NCBI GenBank assembly: GCA_002344525.1
Contig: DDTJ01000073.1
Location: 2,181-66,180, forward strand
Direction: 5' to 3'
DNA length: 64,000 bases
From: Akkermansiaceae bacterium UBA2367
GTDB lineage: Bacteria; Verrucomicrobiota; Verrucomicrobiia; Verrucomicrobiales; DEV007
How positions within the stretch are numbered: position 1 is the first letter of the stretch; every line of letters starts with the position of its first letter. This document shows, one piece after another, positions 34,325 to 42,156 of this stretch. Under the pieces are notes generated by a model. It was not told where the DNA came from. It saw only the letters and a program-made list of their open reading frames with translations, and did no database searches. Position numbers and translations under genes: made by a program.

Positions 34325-37300
34325 ATGCCCCCCATGAGACGCCTTCTCCTCCCTCTCCTCGCCCTCGCCGGGCTGGCCGCCCCCGCCTTCGCCATCACCC
34401 CGGCGGAACTGGAGGCGCGCTTCAAGCAGCTCCCCACCGTGCCCGAGGACGAACTGCCGCCCCTCAGCAACCAGCCCGGCCCCTTCCGCGGACTGATCCA
34501 TCACGAGGGCCTCGAAGGCCACACCTGGGTCGCCTTTCCCTTCGTCGAGAACCCCGGCAGCTTCGGCTTCGACCCGCAGGGCCGCCTCTACGTGGCCGAG
34601 GCAAACCGCTTCTGGCTCGGCGTCCCCGACCTGCGCGGGGCCAACGAACTGATCCGCGACGACTTCAAGGCGGTGACCGTGGCAGACCGCCTGACGATGT
34701 ACCAAAAATACGCGGCGAGCTTTCCCGAAGGCTGGTTCAGCCGAGTCGCCGACCGGCTCATCCTCCTCGAAGACCGCGACGGCAACGGAGCCGCCGACCA
34801 TCGCTCGCTTTTCTCCGACCGCTTCAAACGCCCCGAGGACGGCATCGGCTTCTCCATCCTCGCCGACGACGGCCATGTCTATTTCACCTGCATCCCCAGC
34901 GTGTGGAAACTGCGCGACACCGACGGCGACGGACGCGCCGACGAGGAGGAGGAAATCTCGACTGGCTACGGGGTGCGCGTCTCCTTCATCGGCCACGACC
35001 TCCACGGTCTCGTGCGCGGGCCGGACGGTCGGCTCTACTTCTCGGTCGGCGACCGCGGCTACCACGTCACCACGGCGGACGGGAAGACGCATCCGGGTTC
35101 GGGAGTCGGGGCCGTCTTCCGCTGCGAATCCGACGGCTCGGGACTGGAGCTCGTCTGCACGGGGCTACGCAACCCGCAGGAGCTCGCCTTCGACGACCAC
35201 GGCAACCTCTTCACCTTCGACAACACCGGGGACATCGGCGACAAGGCCCGCCTCGTCTACGTCCTCGAAGGCAGCGACTCCGGCTGGGACATGGCCCACC
35301 AATCGCCGCACCACTACGCCACGCATCTCGATTGGGGCGGCTTCCGCCCGGAGAAATCGATGTGGGTGGCGGAGCGTATGTTCGACCTGCACAACGAGGA
35401 GCAGCCGCAATGGGTCTATCCGCCCGCCTCGCATGTCGCGAACGGTCCCTCCGGCGTCACATGGCTGACTGGCGAATCGCTGCCCGAGGATCTGCGAGGC
35501 AAATTCCTCCTCTCGAACTACCGCGGCGCTTCGGACAACTGCAATCTGCTCCTCATCGCCACCGGGCCGAAGGGCGCTGGCTACGTCGCCACCGAGGTGG
35601 GAGAGCTGGTCAGGGGCGTCGGCGCGAGCGACGTCGAGCTCGGCTACGACGGCAAGCTCTACATTTGCGACTTCGGCGGCGGTTGGAGCGTGAACGAAAA
35701 CGGCTCCATCCAAGTTGTCGCCTCGAAAGACCCGGCCCAGCGCGAGGCCGGGGCGAAGGTCGCGGCCTTGTTCAAAGAAGGCTTTTCGCAACGTCCCGCC
35801 GCCGAATTGCGCGGGTTCCTCGACCATCCCGACCGCCGCGTGCGGCAGGCGGCTCAATTTGCGCTCGTAGATCGCGGGGAGGAGGGGCTGGCGATTCTCA
35901 AAGAACTCGCCGGAGGCAACGTCGATCTCATCCCCCGGCTCCACGCGATTTGGGGGATCGGTCAAGCGGGCCGACTCAGCGTCGAGGTGGCGGACACGCT
36001 CTTGCCCCTGCTGAACGACGCCGAACCCGAAATCCGAGCCAACGCCGCCCGCGTTCTCGGCGACCTGCGCTTGGAAACGGCGAGAGGCGCTTTGCTCGAA
36101 ACGCTCGCCAAGGACGAATCCCTCCACGTCCGATCCCTCGCCGCCATCGCCCTCGGACGCATCGCCAAGCCGGGCGACGCGGAGGTTACGAAAGCCCTCT
36201 TCGCCGCCGCCCTGACCAACGGTCAAAGCGAGCCCGACATCGTCCTGCGTCACGCGATCCTCGCCGCCCTGTCCGAAGTTGTAACCGAGGCCGAAGCCGT
36301 CGCGAAAGCCGCCTCGCCCTCGCGCGAGGAGCGCCTTCTCGCCGTGCTCGTGCTGCGGCGGAGGGAAAGCCCCGAGTTGGCGGCCTTCCTCGACGAGAGC
36401 GATCCCCTCGTCCTGCGCGAGGCGATCCGCGCGATCCATGACACGCAGGCCCTCGACAGCGCCGCTGGCGAGCGTCTCGCCGCCTTCCGCAAGGGACTCG
36501 CCGATCTGCCCGAGACCATCCAGCGCCGCGTCGTCGCCGCGAACTACCGCCGAGGCACGCCCGCCCACGCCCTCGCCTTGATCCAACTCGCCGCCGACGG
36601 CGGACTCGCCAAATCGGTGCGCAAGGCCGCCTTCCACGGATTGAAGCAATGGGAGGCCGCTATCGACACCGACCCCGTGCTCGGCCATTACCGGCCCCAA
36701 GCCGTGAAGGAAGGCCGCTCCTTCTCCGCCCTCGCGCCCGGCCTCGCCGAACCGCTGCGGAAATTCCTCGGCGATCCCCACGACCCCGAGCTGATCGCCC
36801 TCGCCTTGGAGTTCGCCACCGGCGCGAAGATCGAACTCGATCCCGCGACCCTGCTCGCCCAAGCAGGAAACGAAACCCTCGCCCCCGGATTGCGCGTCGC
36901 CGTGATCGAAAGCCTCGCCGCCTCGCGGCCCGAGGGCGCCCGCGAGCGCGTCGCCGCCCTGCTCTCCGACAAGGCGGTCCCGGTCCGCGCCGCCGCGATG
37001 GAAGCGGCCTTCGCCCTCGGCCTCGAAGGCATCGCCGCTCAGGCCTCCACCGCCGTCGCCGACGCTCCCCTGCCCGTCGCCCGCGCCGCCATCGCCGGGC
37101 TGGCAAAAGTCGATCTCGAATCCGTCGTCGGATTATGGAAAGAGCGCAGCACGAAGCTGCGGCCCGGCCTCTGGCTCGACGCCTATCTCGCCCTCAACGA
37201 AAAAGGCCACGCCCAAGCCACCGCCCACGCCGCCTCAGCGACGAACGCAGTCTTCCTCCTCGGGCTGGAAGGCGGCGATCCGGCGGCGGGCGAAATCGTC

Positions 37301-37747
37301 TTCAAGAATCAGGGCGCCTGCCTCCAATGCCACAAGGTCGGCGGCGAAGGAGGGGAAGGCGGCGGAATCCAAGGCCCCGACCTGCGCGACGTGGCGAAGC
37401 GCCTGTCGCGGGAGAATATCCTCGAATCCGTCGCCGATCCCGGAGCCGAGATCAGCCCCGGCTACGGCATGACCACCGTGACCCTGACAAATGGCGAAGC
37501 CCTCATCGGCCGTCTCGCCGAGGAGAGCGAGCAGCGCGTCGTCGTGGTCGGGCTCGACAACAGCCGTCGCGAGATTCCGCGCGGAGGGATCGCGTCCGTC
37601 GCCCCGCCCGTCTCCGCCATGCCCCCGATGGCCGCAGCCCTGCCGCCACGGGATTTCCGCGATCTCGTGGCCTTTCTGGCCTCGCAGAAAGGAGGCAAGT
37701 GGACCGCCGAAGACGCCTCGCACGGCGACGAGAAAATCGCGAAGTGA
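34325..37747 (+). CDS. PVC-type secreted propeller/HEAT/cytochrome c protein
   Basis: An 1140-residue exported protein built as follows: signal peptide ending at AFAITP; a dehydrogenase-like beta-propeller (about 60-460) with calcium-loop-like DRDGNGAADH and DTDGDGRADE; a long HEAT/Armadillo alpha-solenoid (about 480-960); and a cytochrome c domain with the heme motif CLQCH near residue 998. This layout is characteristic of Planctomycetes and Verrucomicrobia, where the proteins are thought to oxidise sugars or other substrates and pass electrons to heme; direct evidence is scarce. A smaller relative lies at 60562-63192. The start MPPMRRLL is used; MRRLLL nine bases later is also possible. Confidence 0.85.
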   Translation: MPPMRRLLLPLLALAGLAAPAFAITPAELEARFKQLPTVPEDELPPLSNQPGPFRGLIHHEGLEGHTWVAFPFVENPGSFGFDPQGRLYVAEANRFWLGVPDLRGANELIRDDFKAVTVADRLTMYQKYAASFPEGWFSRVADRLILLEDRDGNGAADHRSLFSDRFKRPEDGIGFSILADDGHVYFTCIPSVWKLRDTDGDGRADEEEEISTGYGVRVSFIGHDLHGLVRGPDGRLYFSVGDRGYHVTTADGKTHPGSGVGAVFRCESDGSGLELVCTGLRNPQELAFDDHGNLFTFDNTGDIGDKARLVYVLEGSDSGWDMAHQSPHHYATHLDWGGFRPEKSMWVAERMFDLHNEEQPQWVYPPASHVANGPSGVTWLTGESLPEDLRGKFLLSNYRGASDNCNLLLIATGPKGAGYVATEVGELVRGVGASDVELGYDGKLYICDFGGGWSVNENGSIQVVASKDPAQREAGAKVAALFKEGFSQRPAAELRGFLDHPDRRVRQAAQFALVDRGEEGLAILKELAGGNVDLIPRLHAIWGIGQAGRLSVEVADTLLPLLNDAEPEIRANAARVLGDLRLETARGALLETLAKDESLHVRSLAAIALGRIAKPGDAEVTKALFAAALTNGQSEPDIVLRHAILAALSEVVTEAEAVAKAASPSREERLLAVLVLRRRESPELAAFLDESDPLVLREAIRAIHDTQALDSAAGERLAAFRKGLADLPETIQRRVVAANYRRGTPAHALALIQLAADGGLAKSVRKAAFHGLKQWEAAIDTDPVLGHYRPQAVKEGRSFSALAPGLAEPLRKFLGDPHDPELIALALEFATGAKIELDPATLLAQAGNETLAPGLRVAVIESLAASRPEGARERVAALLSDKAVPVRAAAMEAAFALGLEGIAAQASTAVADAPLPVARAAIAGLAKVDLESVVGLWKERSTKLRPGLWLDAYLALNEKGHAQATAHAASATNAVFLLGLEGGDPAAGEIVFKNQGACLQCHKVGGEGGEGGGIQGPDLRDVAKRLSRENILESVADPGAEISPGYGMTTVTLTNGEALIGRLAEESEQRVVVVGLDNSRREIPRGGIASVAPPVSAMPPMAAALPPRDFRDLVAFLASQKGGKWTAEDASHGDEKIAK

Positions 37748-37769
37748 GCTTCAACGAGACAACGTGGAG

Positions 37770-38672
37770 TTATGAGCGGATGAGATTCCTTTCCGCCATC
37801 CACTTCAGGTAGCCAGACGCGCAGGCGTCGAGGTTCTCCAGCGAACCGCCTCCGCGCAGGGGCGAGCACATCTCGAAGGTGGCGACTCCGTCGAATCCTC
37901 CGTCGCGCAGCCCTTCGAAAAAGGCGGCGTAGTCGATGAAGCCCGTGCCGAAGGGCACCGCCCGCACCCAATCGACCGCTTCGCGCTCGTAGTTCACAAG
38001 TTCGGGCCGGTAGCGGTGGCGCGGCACTTTGATGTAGTCGGCGTTGGTCGTGATGACCGTGTGCGGCGCAGCCAGTCTGGCGGCTTCGTAGAGCGCCTCG
38101 CCACGCAATGCGGGCGACCAGGCGTCGAAGCCGAGCTTGCAGTTCGGGCGGTCGATGTCGACGAGCAGCTCCAGCAGCGCCTCGGTGTGCAGGGCGATAT
38201 CGTGATGGTTCTGGATGGCGACGAGCACCCCGTGCGCGGCGGCGCGGTCGCACATTTCGCGAATGGCGGCGACACAGCGCTGCCATTGCGCCTGCGGGTC
38301 CTGCCCCCCGGTTTCGTAGGCGGTGAAGATGCGCACCACCCCCGCCCCAAGCTGGGCGGCGAGGCGGGCGAGCGATTCGACATAGGCGATCTGAAATTCG
38401 ACGAGGGGCACCTCGCCACCGACACCGGCGGGCGGCGCAAGGTTCGTGTAGGCACCAAGCACAGCGCAGCGCACCTTCGCGGCCGACAGCGCCTCTTGGA
38501 TGGACCTCACGAACTCCGGGGTGGCGTCCAGCGGCGAAAGATGCGGACGCTTGCCCGCGATCATGACGGAGGGGTAACCAAGCCGCCCGGCCCGGACGAT
38601 GAAGTCGGCGAGGCCCAAGGCGGATTGGCCCCAGAGGCCCCCATAGCTGATGGAGAAAAGACAAGGTTGCAT
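37770..38672 (-). CDS. Sugar phosphate isomerase/epimerase-like TIM barrel
   Basis: A 300-residue cytoplasmic AP-endonuclease-2/xylose isomerase-type TIM barrel. Supporting segments are FSISYGGLWG at the start, LGAGVVRIFTAYETGG near 107, VAIQNHHDIALH near 155 and GFDAWSP near 185, followed by a metal-ligand-like region and FEMCSPL near the end. The likely chemistry is metal-dependent isomerisation or epimerisation of a sugar or cyclitol derivative. The start MQPCLFS is chosen because it opens the first beta strand. Confidence 0.85.
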   Translation of the reverse strand: MQPCLFSISYGGLWGQSALGLADFIVRAGRLGYPSVMIAGKRPHLSPLDATPEFVRSIQEALSAAKVRCAVLGAYTNLAPPAGVGGEVPLVEFQIAYVESLARLAAQLGAGVVRIFTAYETGGQDPQAQWQRCVAAIREMCDRAAAHGVLVAIQNHHDIALHTEALLELLVDIDRPNCKLGFDAWSPALRGEALYEAARLAAPHTVITTNADYIKVPRHRYRPELVNYEREAVDWVRAVPFGTGFIDYAAFFEGLRDGGFDGVATFEMCSPLRGGGSLENLDACASGYLKWMAERNLIRS

Positions 38673-38703
38673 GGGAAAGGCAACGAATCGGCTCCTTCGA
38701 GCG

Positions 38704-39675
38704 TCAATTCTTCGGTTCCACCGCCAACTCCGCCTCGGGCACGAGCTGGATCTCCACTTCGGCACCCTTCAGGAACTTGTCGAAGAAATCGTTCATCAAC
38801 CGGATCACTTCCGGTTTGCCGAAGGCGGGTCCGCCATGCCCGGCCCCAGGCAGGGTTTGCAACCAGACCGGCACGCCCTTCGCCTTCAGCGCCTCGGCGA
38901 ATTGCGTGCTCTGCGCATACGGCACGAGCGCGTCGTGTGTCCCGTGGAGGATGAGGAAGGGCGGATTGCCTTCGCCGACGTAGGTCGCCGGGCTGACGGC
39001 TTTGGCTTTCTCCTCGTCGTCGAGGCGGGTGCCGATCAGGGAGGAATAGGGATCCTTGGGCGAATTGAATTCGAAGACGTTCTTCACCTTGTCGTCCTCC
39101 TCGGCCTGCCGCACCACGTTGACGAAGTCGGTCGGGCCGAAGATGTCGCAGACCGCTTGGACTTGGTCCGACTGGTCCTCGTTCCCGCCGATCACGGGGA
39201 ACGCGCCCTTCCCCCCGGCGGTCCCGACCAAGGCGGAGAGATGCCCGCCCGCCGAAGCGCCCACCACGCCGACTTTCTCCGGGTCGATGTGGTATTTCTC
39301 GCGGTTCGCCCGCAGCCAGCGGATCGCCGCTTGGCAATCCTGGATCTGCGCGGGGAACTTCGCCTTCTGGCTGAAGCGGTATTCGATGCTGGCCACCGCA
39401 TAGCCTTTCAGCACCATCCCGACCACCGGGCACGGGAACTTGCTGCCTCCCATCCAACCGCCCCCGTGGATGTGGACGACCAGCGGCAGCGGATGCTCCG
39501 AGGTCTGCTCAGGCAGGTAGAGGTCGAGCCGTTGCGCTTCGTCGCCGTCCGGCACATAGGCGAGGTCACGCTCCATCCGGACGCCCGGAGGCAGATTGGC
39601 CGCCTTGGGCGCGGGTTCGGCGGAGAGCGTCTGATGGAGGAAAACGACAGCGGCGAGCAAATGGAATGGCTTCAT
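38704..39675 (-). CDS. Secreted alpha/beta hydrolase (BD-FAE/lipase type)
   Basis: A 323-residue exported esterase. The signal peptide (about 19 residues, ending at LSAEP) precedes an HSL/BD-FAE-type hydrolase: HIHGGGWMGG near 70, nucleophile elbow GASAGGHLS near 143, Asp in HGTHDALVP near 245 and His in GAGHGGPA near 277. The triad is complete, unlike the related protein at 52673. Family members cleave feruloyl or acetyl groups from plant polysaccharides or small esters. Confidence 0.87.
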   Translation of the reverse strand: MKPFHLLAAVVFLHQTLSAEPAPKAANLPPGVRMERDLAYVPDGDEAQRLDLYLPEQTSEHPLPLVVHIHGGGWMGGSKFPCPVVGMVLKGYAVASIEYRFSQKAKFPAQIQDCQAAIRWLRANREKYHIDPEKVGVVGASAGGHLSALVGTAGGKGAFPVIGGNEDQSDQVQAVCDIFGPTDFVNVVRQAEEDDKVKNVFEFNSPKDPYSSLIGTRLDDEEKAKAVSPATYVGEGNPPFLILHGTHDALVPYAQSTQFAEALKAKGVPVWLQTLPGAGHGGPAFGKPEVIRLMNDFFDKFLKGAEVEIQLVPEAELAVEPKN

Positions 39676-39779
39676 CGGAGAGGGCGGAGTCTGGTGTTCG
39701 GCACGCTAAGTCCGTGTGGGAAACTCGCGAGATTTTTTTCAAATTCGAGGCGTGTGGTGACTGCCGCGCTTGCGCCGGA

Positions 39780-40565
39780 TCAGATCGCCACGGCGTAGAG
39801 CGTCATCTCCGCGCGGCGACCGCGGATGGAGACGGGATCGAGCGCCCGACCCTCCGGCTTCCGCTCCGCCGCTGTCCAAGTCGCGGCGGAGACGAGGAGG
39901 GAATAGCCGAGCTCCTTGGTGAGGCTCTCGATCCGGGCTGCGGTGTTCACAGTGTCGCCGATGGCGGTGTATTCCATCCTCCGGGGCGAGCCGATCGTGC
40001 CAACGACGGCGGGGCCGGTGTTGACGCCGACGCCGATCCTCACCGGGCCAAAGCCGTGGAATTCGAGTGTCTCGCCAAGCTCGCCCAAGCTACCCAGCAT
40101 GGCGCGTCCTGCCGCGATGGCTTCGTCCGCGTGCCGGGATTGCCCCGTCGCTCCGAAGATGGCCATGATTCCGTCGCCGACAAGCTGGTTCACGATACCG
40201 CCATTCGCCTCGATGACGGAGGTCATGTGCTCGTGGTAGAGGTTGAGAAAGCGCACCGCGTCGACCGGGGCGAGCGACTCGCAGCGGGTCGTGAAATCCC
40301 GGATGTCGGCGAAGAGCACGGTAACGACGCGCTCACTCTGCCCAGCCCATCCAACGGCGCGGCGGAGTTCCTCCACCCGAGCCGTTCTCCTCTCCGAGCG
40401 GACGGGAGGAGTGAACAGGGGTACCCCCAAGAGGCCGCCGACCAGCAACCACGTCACCATCGGCGCTAGAGAACTGGCCATTCCGACCAGTCCCGTCTCC
40501 GAGGCTTCCGTGATTCCGGCGCAGCTCGTCGCCAGCAGGCATAGCGATAGTTTGATTGCATTCAT
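39780..40565 (-). CDS. Class III adenylate/guanylate cyclase with membrane anchor
   Basis: A 261-residue cyclase with two N-terminal hydrophobic segments (about 4-20 and 32-52). The catalytic domain (about 75-255) has the first metal Asp in FADIRDFT near 88, the second in VGDGIMAIFG near 131, and the transition-state Asn/Arg in GDTVNTAARIES near 208. Class III cyclases make cAMP or cGMP; specificity cannot be read confidently. There is no visible sensory domain beyond the membrane part. It sits alone between the esterase and cupin genes. Confidence 0.9.
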   Translation of the reverse strand: MNAIKLSLCLLATSCAGITEASETGLVGMASSLAPMVTWLLVGGLLGVPLFTPPVRSERRTARVEELRRAVGWAGQSERVVTVLFADIRDFTTRCESLAPVDAVRFLNLYHEHMTSVIEANGGIVNQLVGDGIMAIFGATGQSRHADEAIAAGRAMLGSLGELGETLEFHGFGPVRIGVGVNTGPAVVGTIGSPRRMEYTAIGDTVNTAARIESLTKELGYSLLVSAATWTAAERKPEGRALDPVSIRGRRAEMTLYAVAI

Positions 40566-40601
40566 GGTGGATGTCGGATTGAGTTTTCGGGAATGCCTAG
40601 T

Positions 40602-41066
40602 TCATACGAATTCAATCCCATGCTCTTCGGCGATACTGGTGATGGTCTCCATGTCCGGCCCGTCGGGTCGATGAAAGGGCTTCTCGCACTGCGAAAAGAA
40701 GGACTCCAGCCCTGCGGGGGTGGCCAGCACGCAGATCTTTCCGGTGGTGCTTCCCACATTCCGGAACGAATGCGGCCGTTCGCGCGGCAGATACACCGCC
40801 ATGCCCGGCCCGCCCTCGATCCAACGGCCTTCGGCATGGAAGGCGAAGCGCCCCTCCATGACGATGAGGATTTCGTCCTCGCGGTGGTGGATGTGCATTG
40901 GCGGGCCGTTGTCGGGCGGGATGAGCATATACCAGGCGCTCAGCCAGCCCTTCGTCTGTGCGGCGCTCAGGAAGCATTCCGATTGCCCTCCGAAGCAAGG
41001 GCGATAGCTGGCGTTTTCAGGATGATAGAGGGTGGGGGTCATGGGATGCAGGTGTTGGGATTTCAT
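40602..41066 (-). CDS. Cupin-domain protein
   Basis: A 154-residue small beta-barrel protein. Cupin motif 1 is visible as MHIHHREDEILIVMEGRF near residues 57-74 and motif 2 as PRERPHSFRN near 90-100, with three histidines and Glu suitable for metal binding. The function of single-domain cupins is diverse. The start MKSQHLHP is used; the ATG eight codons later (MTPTLYHP) is an equal alternative. Confidence 0.85.
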   Translation of the reverse strand: MKSQHLHPMTPTLYHPENASYRPCFGGQSECFLSAAQTKGWLSAWYMLIPPDNGPPMHIHHREDEILIVMEGRFAFHAEGRWIEGGPGMAVYLPRERPHSFRNVGSTTGKICVLATPAGLESFFSQCEKPFHRPDGPDMETITSIAEEHGIEFV

Positions 41067-41157
41067 CGTGGTCGAGTCAAATAGCGATGGCATTCTGCCC
41101 CGGCGATCCTCTTTGGTAAATGCTACCAAGGGTGAAGGCGTTTGCCTCCGGCCTTTC

Positions 41158-41183
41158 CTCAATGGGACGAAAGGCGTATCACC
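41158..41183 (+). repeat. Left copy of a near-direct repeat flanking the split kinase-like gene
   Basis: CAATGGGACGAAAGGCGTAT and its immediate flanks match CAATGGAACGAAAGGTGTAT at 42091-42116 at about 22 of 26 positions. Both lie outside supported genes, one on each side of the split kinase-like gene. Confidence 0.65.
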
Positions 41184-41313
41184 GCAGGACCAACCGTGAA
41201 CAGGGTCGCGAGGGTGACCGAACAGGGTCAACTGGATAAAATGACCGCATGTCTGCGGAATGCGTTTGGCATCGGGGTTGACCTCGGCAAGTTTCAAGGC
41301 AATCCTTTCATGA

Positions 41314-41502
41314 ATGAACCAACTGGCCAAAAAACTCGAGGCGATTCGCCGCAAGCAGCGGCCCGTGAGTTCCGAAGTCTTCTGGGCGCAAGTGAAGGCG
41401 TTCCAGGACAATCCGGAACCGATCCCGACATCCTCGAACAGCTCGGAGGTCTCGAAGCCTGGGCCGAAGCACGAGGAGAGCTTGCTGGCGGTGGATGGCT
41501 GA
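41314..41502 (+). CDS. N-terminal part of a split kinase-like protein
   Basis: A 62-residue open frame starting MNQLAKKLEAIRRKQ and containing SSEVFWAQVKAF. Its amino-acid composition looks natural, unlike the Gly/Ala/Glu-rich frame that competes over the same bases. It ends with LLAVDG at a TGA at 41500-41502, exactly where the adjacent frame begins a convincing continuation (WLTEAQ). It is therefore probably the N-terminus of one protein split by a one-base indel, or a separately translated small protein coupled to the next frame. ATG codons at 41310 (other frame) and 41314 (this frame) overlap. Confidence 0.5.
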   Translation: MNQLAKKLEAIRRKQRPVSSEVFWAQVKAFQDNPEPIPTSSNSSEVSKPGPKHEESLLAVDG

Positions 41503-42023
41503 CCGAGGCGCAGTGTGGTGGAGCGGAGCACTTCATCCAGCACGCGGCAGGAGACGAGCGTCTCGTCAAGGTAACCTATCCGGGCGAATACGGACTGCGG
41601 ATGCGTCTCGTCCTGCCTGCCGGAACGATGCCGGATCGCCTTTCCGACGCCATCGGGCTTGGTCCCGCCACGCCACTGCAATATCTGGACCGCCTGGCGC
41701 TCCACAATGACCTCTTTGGTGACGATGTGGAATTCCTGGGACTGGTCCGCCAGCGTGGCAGGTTGAGCATGGTGATTTCCCAAATTTTCCTTCGGGGCGA
41801 AAAGCCCGAGATCCCCCAGATCGAAAGCTTCATGGCCGACAACGGCTTCCGCAAGGCGGGGGGAGAGAACGTCTACTTTCGCACCGAAGACCGTCTGGCG
41901 GTGTTCGATGCGCACGCCCGCAATTTCGTGCTGACCGAAGGAGTGCCCGTGCCCTTCGACGTGATTCCGCAGTATGTCAGCGGTCGCATGGAAGCGCTGC
42001 TGGCACTGTGGGCGCGGAAATAG
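41499..42023 (+). CDS. C-terminal part of a polyvalent-protein-kinase-like domain
   Basis: About 175 residues in the frame after the 62-residue ORF. Supporting blocks: LVKVTYPGEYG; ATPLQYLDRLALHNDLFGDD; a long SMVISQ-type strand; and a C-terminal kinase-like string with FDAHARNFV and PFDVIP, giving the spaced Asp-His-Asn and Asp of a phosphotransferase active site. This resembles domains annotated as putative polyvalent protein kinases in phages and mobile elements. No ATG or GTG exists in frame near its natural beginning, only a CTG at 41499 or the out-of-phase ATG at 41310, so a frameshift is likely. Protein identity is moderately supported; integrity is doubtful. Confidence 0.55.
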   Translation: MTEAQCGGAEHFIQHAAGDERLVKVTYPGEYGLRMRLVLPAGTMPDRLSDAIGLGPATPLQYLDRLALHNDLFGDDVEFLGLVRQRGRLSMVISQIFLRGEKPEIPQIESFMADNGFRKAGGENVYFRTEDRLAVFDAHARNFVLTEGVPVPFDVIPQYVSGRMEALLALWARK

Positions 42024-42090
42024 CCGGGCGGAAGCGCCTGTCGCAGGCATCTCGCAGGCCCTCCGCAAAGCGCAGGACCGCCGCCATTTC

Positions 42091-42116
42091 CACAATGGAA
42101 CGAAAGGTGTATCGCC
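42091..42116 (+). repeat. Right copy of the near-direct repeat flanking the split kinase-like gene
   Basis: Diverged partner of the copy at 41158-41183. It lies 40 bases before the histidine kinase start, so an ATG further upstream in that frame would force translation through this repeat. Confidence 0.65.
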
Positions 42117-42156
42117 ACATGCTTTCCAAGCCATCGCGGGCATGGCATCGTTCGGC

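Noticed and set aside
41142..41498. Continuous N-terminal extension of the kinase-like frame
   Set aside because: It translates the flanking repeat and then an Ala/Gly-rich shadow of the 62-residue frame; the natural-looking N-terminus is in the other frame.
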